The notes beneath the pieces are model-generated. The model ran no database searches. It saw only the letters and a program-made list of their open reading frames with translations, and had not been told where the DNA came from. DNA of 64,000 bases from Betaproteobacteria bacterium (GTDB lineage Bacteria > Pseudomonadota > Gammaproteobacteria > Burkholderiales > Rhodocyclaceae), in contig JAPTVL010000435.1 of assembly GCA_028065725.1 (NCBI GenBank), positions 1 through 64,000 of the forward strand, given 5' to 3'. The translations under genes were made by a program, and so were the position numbers. Positions 1-7,864 of this stretch are shown here, piece by piece. Numbering within the stretch: the stretch's first letter is position 1; the number at the start of each line of letters is the position of its first letter.

Positions 1-45
1 CTTCAATCGCTTCTTCGTTGCTTCGCTCAACCGCTTTTGCGCCAT
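1..45 (-). CDS. Start of an unidentified protein, cut by the left edge
   Basis: An ATG at 45-43 on the minus strand opens a frame of 15 codons that runs off the window, reading MAQKRLSEATKKRLK. A ribosome binding site GGAG lies about eight bases upstream, which supports a real start. The visible residues are basic and hydrophilic, as in the N-terminus of a small DNA-binding or basic protein, but 15 residues are too few to name a family. The 190 bases between it and the next gene probably hold its promoter. Confidence 0.45.
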   Translation of the reverse strand, partial: MAQKRLSEATKKRLK

Positions 46-135
46 GACAACATTCTCCAATATCACTCTTGGAGATACAACGTTTCAGATGCTCAAAGGT
101 TGTCATGTTTTACGGAAATATCAATAAGCCCTATC

Positions 136-205
136 TGTTACAGACCGACTGTCTTTTTTGGAATCCCCGAAACCCGCGCCATTCAAGGAAGTCGGTGTTA
201 CAGAC
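136..205. repeat. 10-bp direct repeat flanking inverted hexamers
   Basis: TGTTACAGAC occurs at 136-145 and again at 196-205. The first copy runs into CCGACT (145-150) and the second is preceded by AGTCGG (190-195), so an inverted hexamer pair lies between the direct repeats. AGTCGG is also the first six bases of the dispersed 20-mer found across the window, but the rest of that element is missing here. Function is unknown; it could be an operator or a decayed repeat. Confidence 0.35.
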
Positions 206-234
206 TCTCTTCTGGATATCAGCGTCCGGATTCT

Positions 235-1266
235 TCAGGCGCCTTGCGCAGGCGGAAAATATTTGTCCAGCATCAGGCCGAAATCGGTTTGCGTCGTGTA
301 CCGCAGCAGGACCTCGTTGTACGGAAACGCCCGATGCAGGTTTTCGACGCTGAAGCGGTTTTCCGGCTGGGTGCAGACCACCACCACCGCATTGCCCTCG
401 CGTCCCCATGGCAACCACTGGTATTGCAGGCATCCGGCGCGGTTCAGGCGTTTCACCAGTTCCGCGTCGGCGCGCCAGGAGGTCTCGTACGGCAGGTAGG
501 GCAGGTTGGTCAGCCTGGCCAGCGCCTGTCCGATCTTGGCCAGCGGCACCTTGAAATCGCTCACCAGCACCTGTTCCAGATCCTTGTTCTTGCGCTGCGC
601 CCAGCGCTGCGCCAGTTCCAGTTCCAGCGCTGAGATCACGCCCTGTTCCGCGAGGACTTCATAGCGCCTGGGCAGCAGGGCGCCGGTCTTGATGCGCTGG
701 AAAAACGCCAGCGCCAACACCGCACACAATTGCTCCAGGCCGTCTTCCGAGACGCTGTCGAACTCGCGGTCGTCCCGCTGGTTGATCAATTGCAGCACGC
801 CGACCAGTTCCTTGCCCAAGCCCTGCAACAGGGGCGCCACCAGCATGCGCTCCGACCGGTAGCCGGTGGACTGATCGACCTGCTGGTTGAACTGCAGTTC
901 GGGGTCGATCTTCTTCAGTTCCCCGGGGTCGCTCAGATTGTTGATGCGCAGCGTGGTGCCGGTCAGCGCGACATAGCCGGCGATGCTCTGCTTGTCGATC
1001 GGCAGCACCAAATCCTCGTTCGAATCGATACCCGTCTTGATCTTCGAGACCAGCACCCCGCGTTCCTTGTTGACCACGTAGAGGGTCAGGCGTTCGCATT
1101 GAAACAGGTCGCAGATTTCCGGCGCCAGGTCGATCATGATCTGCGCGATGTTGTCGGTCGCATGGATCTTGTTCGACAAGGCCTGCAGCTGTTTCGCAAA
1201 ACCAAGCTTGGCCTGCATGGTCGCAAGCTGCGGGTTGTTAGTCTGGGGCGAAGCAGGAAGAGTCAT
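235..1266 (-). CDS. GAF domain protein with a GspE/MshE-like N-terminal domain
   Basis: The 343-residue soluble protein has a GAF domain at roughly residues 25-195 (core around ICDLFQCERLTLYVV and LVAPLLQGLGKELVGVLQL). A C-terminal half from about 205 resembles the MshEN domain found at the front of type II secretion and type IV pilus ATPases (LEQVLVSDFKVPLAKIGQAL, then LPYLPY). The ATPase domain that normally follows MshEN is missing. GAF domains bind cyclic nucleotides or other small ligands, and some MshEN domains bind cyclic di-GMP, so a signalling or regulatory role is inferred. It stands alone, 76 bp upstream of panE on the same strand. Ligand and partner are unknown. Confidence 0.75.
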   Translation of the reverse strand: MTLPASPQTNNPQLATMQAKLGFAKQLQALSNKIHATDNIAQIMIDLAPEICDLFQCERLTLYVVNKERGVLVSKIKTGIDSNEDLVLPIDKQSIAGYVALTGTTLRINNLSDPGELKKIDPELQFNQQVDQSTGYRSERMLVAPLLQGLGKELVGVLQLINQRDDREFDSVSEDGLEQLCAVLALAFFQRIKTGALLPRRYEVLAEQGVISALELELAQRWAQRKNKDLEQVLVSDFKVPLAKIGQALARLTNLPYLPYETSWRADAELVKRLNRAGCLQYQWLPWGREGNAVVVVCTQPENRFSVENLHRAFPYNEVLLRYTTQTDFGLMLDKYFPPAQGA

Positions 1267-1342
1267 CTGGAATCCTCTGAAAAAACCGGCCGCGTTGCGC
1301 TGATCGGGTTGGCTATATTAAAACCGCAAACGCCTGCGCGGT

Positions 1343-2248
1343 TCAAGCCGTTTCGTCGGGCGGGCGGCTTTCGAGCAGTTTGACCAGCGTGTACAGCACG
1401 CGATTGACCGGCGTCGCGATGCCCAGCGCCGCGCCGCGGCGCAGCACATGGCCGTTCAGGTAATCGATCTCGCTGGGCTTGTGGCGCGCCAGGTCCTGGG
1501 CGGTCGAGGACAACTGATCCGGCATGCTGCGCGCGATGCGCTGCACCGCCTCCCGGACATCGCCGGACACGCTGACGCCGTCGGCGCTCGCCACGGCGAG
1601 GCATTCCTGCACCGCGTCGCGCATCACGTCTTCGACACCCGCGCCCTGCACCAGCCGCCCGTAGGGCAGTTGCGTGATCGCCGAGAGGGCGTTGTAGGCG
1701 CAATTCAGGATCAGCTTGGCCCACAGCGCGCCGGCCACGTTGTCCGAGATCTGTACCGGCACATCGGCCGCGGCGAACAGCGCCACCAGATCCCGGCTCG
1801 CGGCGGACGGCCCGATCACCAGCTCGCCGCGGCCGCGATGCCTGACGTGGCCGGGTCCGGCCATTTCGGCGGCGACGTAGACCACGGCCGGCAACACCTC
1901 GCGCCCCAGCCGCGCCCGCAGCCGCTCGGCATTGTCCACGCCGTTCTGCAGGCTCAGCACGGTCGCGCCGGCGGCGAGATGCGGCGCCATTTCCGCCGCG
2001 GCGGTTTCGGTGTCGGTGGATTTGACGCAGCACAGCACCAGCCGTGCCCCGGCGATGCCGTCGGCGTCGGTGGCGGCCTGCAGCGGCACCTGCTCGCGAA
2101 AGCTCTGCGTATCCAGCAGCAGGCCGTCGCGGCGCACCGCGGCCACGTGCCGCGGGCGGCCGATCAGGGTCACTTCATTGCCGGCGCGCGCCAGCATGCC
2201 GCCGTAGTAGCAGCCGACCGCGCCGGCCCCCATCACCGCGATCTTCAT
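1343..2248 (-). CDS. panE: 2-dehydropantoate 2-reductase (ketopantoate reductase)
   Basis: This 301-residue enzyme reduces ketopantoate to pantoate with NADPH in pantothenate and coenzyme A synthesis, in the cytoplasm. The N-terminus MKIAVMGAGAVGCYYGGML is the Rossmann dinucleotide motif GxGxxG. Further on LCCVKSTDTE and LQNGVDN match the family, and KLILNCAYNALSAIT carries the conserved lysine and asparagine of the catalytic domain. The length fits the family. The start at 2248 puts the Rossmann motif at the very N-terminus; the frame stays open further upstream, but that stretch is antisense-like readthrough of pepN. It starts 5 bp after pepN ends, so the two are probably co-transcribed. 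Confidence 0.9.
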   Translation of the reverse strand: MKIAVMGAGAVGCYYGGMLARAGNEVTLIGRPRHVAAVRRDGLLLDTQSFREQVPLQAATDADGIAGARLVLCCVKSTDTETAAAEMAPHLAAGATVLSLQNGVDNAERLRARLGREVLPAVVYVAAEMAGPGHVRHRGRGELVIGPSAASRDLVALFAAADVPVQISDNVAGALWAKLILNCAYNALSAITQLPYGRLVQGAGVEDVMRDAVQECLAVASADGVSVSGDVREAVQRIARSMPDQLSSTAQDLARHKPSEIDYLNGHVLRRGAALGIATPVNRVLYTLVKLLESRPPDETA

Positions 2249-2253
2249 GGCGC

Positions 2254-4950
2254 TCACTGCAGGGCGTTGCCGATGACTTCGGCAACGCCCCTGGCCAGAT
2301 CGTCGCAGGCAGCGATCCGTTCCAGCGCGGCGCGGGCATGCGCCTGACGCGCCGCATCGAACTGGCGCCAGCGGTCGAAGCTGCGCGCCAGGCGCGCGGC
2401 CACCTGCGGATTGATCGCCTGCAATTCGATGATGACCTCGGCGGCCAGCTGGTAGCCGCTGCCGTCGGCGGCATGGAAATGGCGCGGGTTGGCGGCACAG
2501 AAGCTGCGCAGCAGGGCGTACACCTTGTTCGGGTTCTTCAGGTCGAAGGCCATATGCCGCATGAGTTGGCGTACCCGCGCCGTGGTGTCGGGCAGGCGCG
2601 AGGTGGCCTGCATCTGCAGCCATTTGTCGATCACCAGCGCCTCGCCCTGCCAGCGCGCATGGAACACGGCAAGGCCTTCGTCGCGCTCGGGCAGGTCGAG
2701 ATTGGCCAGGGTGGACAAGGCGGCGATCACGTCGGTCATGTTGCCGCCCCGATCGAGTTGGTGCAACAATCGCGGCAGCACCGCATCGCGCACGTAGCCA
2801 TCCTCGCTGTCGGCCAGATAGCCAAGGCAGAGGTTGCGCAGCGCACGACGGCCGACCTGCACGCCATCCGGTGCATAGGCTTCGCCGGGTGCGAGCGCGG
2901 TCCACGCGCGTTCGAAGGCGTCGCGCAAGGCCGCGGCAAGATGGCGGCGCAGATTGAGGCGGGCGCGGTGGATCGCATCCGGATCGATCACGCCGCCGCG
3001 TGCCGCGACTTCTTCGGCCAGCACCTGCTCGGCCGGCAGCACCAGCGCTTCGGCGGCCAGCGCCGCATCGCCGCCCTTGCCCAAACGCAGACCATCCTCG
3101 AGCACGCGCCCGACGGCGCCGACCAGTGCCGCCGGAATCCAGGCCCCGCCTGCGCCGCCGGCGGCAATGCCGGCCAGCAGCACGCGCGTGGCCAGGCGCT
3201 GCCCGGCTTCCCAGCGGTTGAAGGGGTCCGAGTCGTGCGCCATCAGGTGGGCGAGCTCGGCATCGGTCTGCTCGAAATCGAGATGCACCGGCGCCGAGAA
3301 ATCGCGCAGCAGCGAGACGACCGGCGCGGCCGGGATGTCGTCGAAGACGAAGCTCTGCGTGGTCGCGGTCAGCGACAGTACCCGTGTAGTTTCCGGCAGC
3401 GCGTCGCTGCCGTCGGGCAGCACCAGGCCGACCGCGACCGGGATGTGCAGCGGACCGGCGTCGATCGCCACGCCGGCCTCGGCGAGGCGCCGCTCGTAGG
3501 CGGTGGGCGCCAGCGACTGGGTCAGGGTCAGCGTGTAGCGTTTGCCGGCCGCGTCGTAACTGCCCACGGCCTTGAGCTGCGGCGTGCCGGCGCGGGCATA
3601 CCAGCGGCGGAACTGGGCAAGGTCCACTTCCGATGCATTCTGCATCGCGGCGACGAAATCGTCGCAGGTCACCGCCTGCCCGTCGTGACGCTGGAAGTAA
3701 AGGTCCATGCCCCGGCGGAAGCCTTCGCGGCCGAGCAGCGTGTGGATCATGCGCACCACTTCGGCGCCCTTTTCGTACACCGTGGCGGTGTAGAAATTGT
3801 TGATCTCGGCATAGGAGGCGGGCCGGATCGGATGCGCCATCGGCCCGGCATCCTCGGGGAACTGGGCGACGCGCAGCTGGCGCACTTCCTGGATGCGCGT
3901 CACCGCGCGCGAATGCGTGTCGGCGCCGAACTCCTGGTCGCGGAACACCGTGAGGCCTTCCTTGAGCGAGAGCTGAAACCAGTCGCGGCAGGTGACGCGG
4001 TTGCCGGTCCAGTTGTGGAAATACTCGTGGGCGACGACGCGGTCGATGTTCTGGTAGTCCATGTCGGTCGCGGTATCGGGGCGCGCCAGCACGTACTTGG
4101 TGTTGAAGATGTTGAGGCCCTTGTTCTCCATCGCCCCCATGTTGAAGTCGCCGACGGCGACGATCATGTAGTGGTCGAGGTCCATCTCCAGGCCGAAGCG
4201 CCGCTCATCCCAGGCCATGGCCTTCTTCAGCGCCGCCAGGGCGTGGCCGCACTGGTCGAGCTTGCCGGGTTCGACATAGATGCCAAGGCGCACCTTGCGC
4301 CCCGAACGCGTGACGAAACTGTCTTCGAGCACGTCGAGCTTGGCCGCGACCAGCGCGAACAAATAGGCCGGCTTGGCGTAGGGATCTTCCCAGCGCGCCC
4401 AGTGGCGGGAAGCATCGCCTTCGCTGGTGCCGGACGCGACGAGGTTGCCGTTCGAGAGCAGTTGCGGAAAGCGCTCGCGCGCCGCCTCGATGGTGCAGGC
4501 AAAGCGCGCCATCACGTCGGGCCGATCGGGAAAGAAGGTGATGCGGCGGAAGCCCTCGGCCTCGCACTGGGTGAAGTAGCCGTCCTGCGAACGGTAGAGG
4601 CCGGATAGCTGGGTGTTCTTGTCCGGCTCGATACGTACCACGGTTTCCAGCGTGAAGCTGTCCGGCAGGGGTGCGGAGTCAGCGCCGACGATGCTCAGCG
4701 TGTCCTCGGCCAGGGTATAGCGCGAGGGCGCCAGCGCCGTGCCGTCGATGCCGACTGCGCGCAATGAAAGCTCCTCGCCGTGCAGCACCAGCGCACCGCC
4801 CGCGCCCTGCGGGTTGCGCCGGCAGGCCAGCCGGGCGCGGACCTCGGCATGGCCGTCGTGCAGCGCGACGTGGAGATCGACCGTATCGACCAGCCAGGCC
4901 GGCGGCGTGTAGTCCTTGAGATAGATGGCGTGCGGGGTTTCGGTGCGCAT
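2254..4950 (-). CDS. pepN: Aminopeptidase N (M1 family zinc metallopeptidase)
   Basis: The protein of 898 residues removes N-terminal amino acids from peptides in the cytoplasm and belongs to the M1 gluzincin family. The substrate-anchoring GAMEN motif is near residue 270 and the zinc-binding HEYFH near 307, with the third ligand glutamate in the following helix (KEGLTVFRDQEF). The start at 4950 gives MRTETPHAIYLKDYTPP, typical of proteobacterial PepN, and has AGGAATT upstream. An in-frame start further upstream would add an atypical extension. Length is close to the E. coli enzyme (870). It is followed at 5 bp by panE. Confidence 0.95.
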   Translation of the reverse strand: MRTETPHAIYLKDYTPPAWLVDTVDLHVALHDGHAEVRARLACRRNPQGAGGALVLHGEELSLRAVGIDGTALAPSRYTLAEDTLSIVGADSAPLPDSFTLETVVRIEPDKNTQLSGLYRSQDGYFTQCEAEGFRRITFFPDRPDVMARFACTIEAARERFPQLLSNGNLVASGTSEGDASRHWARWEDPYAKPAYLFALVAAKLDVLEDSFVTRSGRKVRLGIYVEPGKLDQCGHALAALKKAMAWDERRFGLEMDLDHYMIVAVGDFNMGAMENKGLNIFNTKYVLARPDTATDMDYQNIDRVVAHEYFHNWTGNRVTCRDWFQLSLKEGLTVFRDQEFGADTHSRAVTRIQEVRQLRVAQFPEDAGPMAHPIRPASYAEINNFYTATVYEKGAEVVRMIHTLLGREGFRRGMDLYFQRHDGQAVTCDDFVAAMQNASEVDLAQFRRWYARAGTPQLKAVGSYDAAGKRYTLTLTQSLAPTAYERRLAEAGVAIDAGPLHIPVAVGLVLPDGSDALPETTRVLSLTATTQSFVFDDIPAAPVVSLLRDFSAPVHLDFEQTDAELAHLMAHDSDPFNRWEAGQRLATRVLLAGIAAGGAGGAWIPAALVGAVGRVLEDGLRLGKGGDAALAAEALVLPAEQVLAEEVAARGGVIDPDAIHRARLNLRRHLAAALRDAFERAWTALAPGEAYAPDGVQVGRRALRNLCLGYLADSEDGYVRDAVLPRLLHQLDRGGNMTDVIAALSTLANLDLPERDEGLAVFHARWQGEALVIDKWLQMQATSRLPDTTARVRQLMRHMAFDLKNPNKVYALLRSFCAANPRHFHAADGSGYQLAAEVIIELQAINPQVAARLARSFDRWRQFDAARQAHARAALERIAACDDLARGVAEVIGNALQ

Positions 4951-5191
4951 GGGCAATTCCTGGAAAGCGATGAAGTCGGCGTGAACCATGCCGGGCACAC
5001 ACAGAGCGTAGCAGACCCGGCGGCTTTGACCCAGATGGGCCGGCTTAAGCCACATGCACTGGCGGCATGACTACTTCCACCCTCGGCAAAACACGCTGAA
5101 AACTGCAACGGATCAGGGGAAGATCAGTTACCGCCGTCCCGCCAGTGCCGACTTTCCCATTTCTCGAATTACGAAAACCGTGAATAACCTG
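4951..5191. other. Intergenic stretch between pepN and the AbiE-like pair
   Basis: The gap between divergent genes holds one copy of the dispersed 20-mer (5134-5153) and becomes AT-rich towards the right, where the promoter of the next gene lies. The pepN promoter must also be here, but I could not pick convincing -35 and -10 boxes for it. Nothing else was recognised. Confidence 0.4.
5134..5153 (-). repeat. Dispersed 20-mer, intergenic copy
   Basis: Reads AGTCGGCACTGGCGGGACGG on the minus strand, one change from the consensus AGTCGGCGCTGGCGNNACGG. It lies upstream of pepN, and the flanking AAA before the copy is shared with several others. Confidence 0.75.
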
Positions 5192-5220
5192 TTGCTTTAT
5201 AGCTGAATTATCCGTATATT
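5192..5220 (+). promoter_or_regulatory. Sigma-70 promoter of the AbiE-like pair
   Basis: TTGCTT (5192-5197) and TATATT (5215-5220) are separated by exactly 17 bp in an AT-rich stretch that contrasts with the GC-rich surroundings. The start codon at 5253 is about 33 bases downstream. The -10 box overlaps the palindrome at 5218-5241, so transcription is probably repressed by a protein bound there. Confidence 0.7.
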
Positions 5221-5241
5221 CGCTATTTGCAAATAACGAAT
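5218..5241. promoter_or_regulatory. 24-bp palindromic operator candidate
   Basis: The 24 bases form a near-perfect palindrome centred on TTTGCAAA. Each half begins ATTCG, and only one of the twelve base pairs (5223 with 5236) is mismatched. It covers the end of the -10 box and the predicted transcription start of the gene at 5253. AbiEi-type antitoxins are known to autoregulate through inverted repeats, so the winged-helix protein encoded just downstream is the likely ligand. That assignment is inference. Confidence 0.65.
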
Positions 5242-5252
5242 TCGGTGTCGCC

Positions 5253-5798
5253 ATGTACCGTTCCAAGTCGAATCCACAAGTCGTGCTCCGTCCCCAGGAT
5301 CTGGTGGTTCTGCTACGGCTGTCGCTCGAACAGGGCATATCACCGACCTATGCGGTGTTGGGAGGGGAACTCGGCCTGACGGCTTCCGAAGTGCATGCCG
5401 GTCTGGAGCGGGCGACATTGGCGCAGCTAGCGCGTAAGGATTCGGCGGGTAAGGCGACGGTGGTGCGCGAAGCCTTGCGCATGTTCATTCAGCATGGCGC
5501 ACGCTACTGCTTCCCCGCAACGCGGGGCGAAATGACGCGCGGCATGCCGACAAGTTACGCGGCGGCGCCGTTGAAAGACCTGATCATGCAGCCCAACGAA
5601 CCGCCGCCGGTCTGGCCACACAAGGCGGGCAGCGTGCGTGGCGCGGCTTTTTACCCTTTGTATCCGACGGTGCCCGACGCGGCGACCCGCAATCCGGTGC
5701 TGTATGAGCTGCTGGTGCTGTTCGACGCGGTGCGTGGCGGCAGCCCGCGCGAACGTGCCATCGCCCTGCAATTGCTCGACCAGCGCCTGACGTCATGA
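5253..5798 (+). CDS. Winged-helix regulator, putative antitoxin of an AbiE-like pair
   Basis: The protein has 181 residues. The first 80 look like a winged helix-turn-helix (LRPQDLVVLLRLSLEQG then LGLTASEVHAGLERAT), followed by a C-terminal domain I do not recognise. It overlaps the next gene by four bases (ATGA, 5795-5798), and that gene encodes an AbiEii-like nucleotidyltransferase. Regulator plus nucleotidyltransferase in translational coupling is the layout of type IV AbiE toxin-antitoxin systems, in which the first protein represses its own promoter. A matching promoter and palindrome sit immediately upstream. Sequence likeness to classical AbiEi is weak, so the antitoxin role rests on context. 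It could instead be a MarR-like regulator of the pair. Confidence 0.6.
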   Translation: MYRSKSNPQVVLRPQDLVVLLRLSLEQGISPTYAVLGGELGLTASEVHAGLERATLAQLARKDSAGKATVVREALRMFIQHGARYCFPATRGEMTRGMPTSYAAAPLKDLIMQPNEPPPVWPHKAGSVRGAAFYPLYPTVPDAATRNPVLYELLVLFDAVRGGSPRERAIALQLLDQRLTS

Positions 5799-6499
5799 AC
5801 CCCAACGATCCCAATGTCGTAATGATGGAGCTGGTGGCCGAGCAGCTGGGCGACGGCTTGCGCGAAGAGCTGGTTTTCGTTGGCGGCGCCGTGACCGGCC
5901 TACTGATTACTGATCCGGCGCAGCCGGCCATCCGCCCGACCGAGGATGTGGACCTGATTGTCCAGGCGACAGTCCGCGCCGACTATGTACACGTGGAAAA
6001 GGCTTTGCGTGCGCAAGGCTTCGTCAATGACATCAGCAAGGATGCGCCCATCTGCCGCTGGCGCGTCGGCGCCGTCACGGTCGATGTGATGCCGACCCTG
6101 AAGGAAATTCTGGGCTTTTCGAACCGCTGGTATCCCCTCGCGCTAGCGACCGCCCGCAAAACGCCCTTGCCGAGCGGCATGGTGATTCGACTGATTACCG
6201 CGCCGGTATTCGTTGCGACCAAATTCGAAGCGTTCGCCGACCGCGGAAATAGCGACTATCTCTTCAGTCACGATCTGGGCGATCTGATATCGGTGATCGA
6301 CGGGCGCGATGAACTCATGGCGGAGTGTCGTCAGCTCGACGATGCGCTGAAAGTCTATCTGCGCGACTGGGTGGGCCGACTGCTCGCGACCCCGGCATTT
6401 CTCGAAGCGCTGCCTGGACATTTGCCGGGCGATGCCGCCAGCCAGGCACGCCTGCCCGATCTTGAAGACAAATTGCGCCTGTTGGCAAAATTGAACTGA
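5795..6499 (+). CDS. AbiEii-like nucleotidyltransferase, putative toxin
   Basis: The protein of 234 residues has the signature of the DNA polymerase beta-type minimal nucleotidyltransferases: a GGAV turn near residue 31, an EDVDLIV strand with two aspartates near 52-54, and a third acidic strand VTVDVMP near 100. All three metal-binding carboxylates therefore appear intact. AbiEii and MenT toxins of this superfamily transfer nucleotides to tRNA or other targets and stop growth, often aborting phage infection. The gene is translationally coupled to the winged-helix gene before it. A copy of the dispersed 20-mer lies 55 bp after its stop. The target is unknown, and a housekeeping role cannot be ruled out. 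Confidence 0.65.
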   Translation: MNPNDPNVVMMELVAEQLGDGLREELVFVGGAVTGLLITDPAQPAIRPTEDVDLIVQATVRADYVHVEKALRAQGFVNDISKDAPICRWRVGAVTVDVMPTLKEILGFSNRWYPLALATARKTPLPSGMVIRLITAPVFVATKFEAFADRGNSDYLFSHDLGDLISVIDGRDELMAECRQLDDALKVYLRDWVGRLLATPAFLEALPGHLPGDAASQARLPDLEDKLRLLAKLN

Positions 6500-6553
6500 C
6501 CATGAACGCTTCCACTCTCGTGTAGAAGCCATGCGAAGCCGTATCTCCTGATG

Positions 6554-6573
6554 AGTCGGCGCCGACGCTACGG
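6554..6573 (+). repeat. Dispersed 20-mer, intergenic copy
   Basis: Reads AGTCGGCGCCGACGCTACGG between the convergent nucleotidyltransferase and flavin reductase genes. The two changes at positions 10 and 12 make the first twelve bases nearly self-complementary. Confidence 0.75.
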
Positions 6574-6576
6574 CGA

Positions 6577-7113
6577 CTACCTGGCTTTCGATGCCAGCTT
6601 GACGGTTTCGCCGGCGATCATGAAGTAGCCGCGGCCGCGGTGGTGCAGGGTGCGCGGGTCCTTGCAGGCCGGATCGATCCAGGCCTGCTGCACTTCGAGC
6701 ACGAAGAAGTTGTAACGGTTCACCAGCCGCGTATCGGCCACGCGGCATTCGAGGTTGGCGTAGCACTCGGCGATCAGCGGCGCGGCGACGGTTTTGGCCG
6801 GCAGCGGCGTCAGGCCGAAGCGCTGGAACTTGTCCACGCGGCGGCCGGAGGTGTTGCCGCAGCCGATCACCTTGTCCGCGATGTCCGCGGTCGGGATGTT
6901 GAGCACGCATTGCCGCGTCGCCATCAGCGCATCGAAGATGAAGTGGCGGCCGCTGACGAGGCAGCCCACCAGCGGCGGCTCGAACTCCATCATCATGTGC
7001 CAGGACATGGCCATGACGTTGAACTTGCCCTGGTGTGCGGTGCTGAGCAGTACCACCGGCCCCGGTTCGAGCAGGCCATAGACTTTGGACAGGGGATAGC
7101 TGCGTTTTGCCAT
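6577..7113 (-). CDS. Flavin reductase-like (FMN-binding split barrel) protein
   Basis: The 178-residue protein resembles the flavin reductase family, which binds FMN in a split beta-barrel and reduces free flavin or serves as the reductase of two-component monooxygenases. Supporting segments are PGPVVLLSTAHQGKFNVMAMSW near the N-terminus (substrate and flavin binding) and the conserved cysteine region RQCVLNIPTADIADKV near residue 70. It lies 4 bp after the PAP2 phosphatase gene on the same strand, so the two form a small operon, though no functional link is evident. The physiological partner is unknown. The start at 7113 gives a typical N-terminus. Confidence 0.75.
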   Translation of the reverse strand: MAKRSYPLSKVYGLLEPGPVVLLSTAHQGKFNVMAMSWHMMMEFEPPLVGCLVSGRHFIFDALMATRQCVLNIPTADIADKVIGCGNTSGRRVDKFQRFGLTPLPAKTVAAPLIAECYANLECRVADTRLVNRYNFFVLEVQQAWIDPACKDPRTLHHRGRGYFMIAGETVKLASKAR

Positions 7114-7117
7114 GTCG

Positions 7118-7753
7118 TCACCTCGTTTCGCCGGTGCCCGGTTGAACAGTTTTCTGCCACAACGGCAGGCTGCGCAGGGCCATGACCCAGAGCAGCGCGG
7201 CGACCATGCCGAAGGCCACGTCGCTCGGAAAATGGACTTGCAGATAGATGCGGGACAGCGCGACCGCCGCGATCAGCAGGCCGCCCGCCAGCGCCTCGCC
7301 GTACGCGAAACGCGCGCCCGGTCGCAGCAGCCAGGCGGCGACCAGGGCGGTCGCCTGCATGGCATGGGCGCTGGGAAAGCTGGCGTCGTCCGGCATGGCG
7401 ATCACGGCCGGGAACAGGTCCGGGCGCGGCCGTTCGATGGCCAGTTTGGCCAGGCGCGTCAGAATTGCGGCGCCGATCAGCGCGACCGGCACGAAGGCCG
7501 CAGCGCGCGGCAGACTGGCGCGACTCGCGCGCCACGCCAGCAGCAAGGCGGCCGGCAGCAGGACATACAACGAGCCGAGCCAGGTGAGGATCATGAATCC
7601 TCGATCGAGCCAGCCGGTGCGCCACGCGTTTGCCGCCGCCAGACCGGCGGCATCGAACGCCGGCACGGCGCAGGGCCGCCCGTGGCAGACCAGCAGGGCG
7701 CCGCAGGCCAGCACCAGCAGGGCCGCGCTGGCCAGTGCCGCCGCTTGCTTCAT
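7118..7753 (-). CDS. PAP2-family membrane phosphatase
   Basis: This 211-residue integral membrane protein carries the three motifs of PAP2 acid phosphatases: KLAIERPRP (motif 1, K-x6-RP), SFPSAHAM (motif 2, PSGH-like with alanine in place of glycine), and SRIYLQVHFPSD (motif 3, SR-x5-H-x3-D). Family members dephosphorylate phosphatidic acid, undecaprenyl pyrophosphate or similar lipids, with the active site facing the periplasm. About five or six hydrophobic segments are visible. The start at 7753 follows AGGAG; a longer open frame upstream is antisense to the next gene and was rejected. The natural substrate cannot be read from the sequence. Confidence 0.85.
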   Translation of the reverse strand: MKQAAALASAALLVLACGALLVCHGRPCAVPAFDAAGLAAANAWRTGWLDRGFMILTWLGSLYVLLPAALLLAWRASRASLPRAAAFVPVALIGAAILTRLAKLAIERPRPDLFPAVIAMPDDASFPSAHAMQATALVAAWLLRPGARFAYGEALAGGLLIAAVALSRIYLQVHFPSDVAFGMVAALLWVMALRSLPLWQKTVQPGTGETR

Positions 7754-7864
7754 GTGCTCTCCTGCTTTGCCGATTCCGGCATTGTCATCGCTTTCCGCCA
7801 GTTCCGCATCGACCTTGCCGCGGCGCTGGTATCCTGCCCATCCGTCTGCACTGGATCTCCAACC

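Noticed and set aside
2044..4608. Long plus-strand open frame opposite pepN
   Set aside because: It mirrors codon bias of pepN, has no family motif and is rich in histidine, arginine and glycine as expected for an antisense frame in high-GC DNA.
4673..4700. Partial match to the 20-mer in pepN
   Set aside because: Only the first twelve or so bases agree and the ACGG end is missing.
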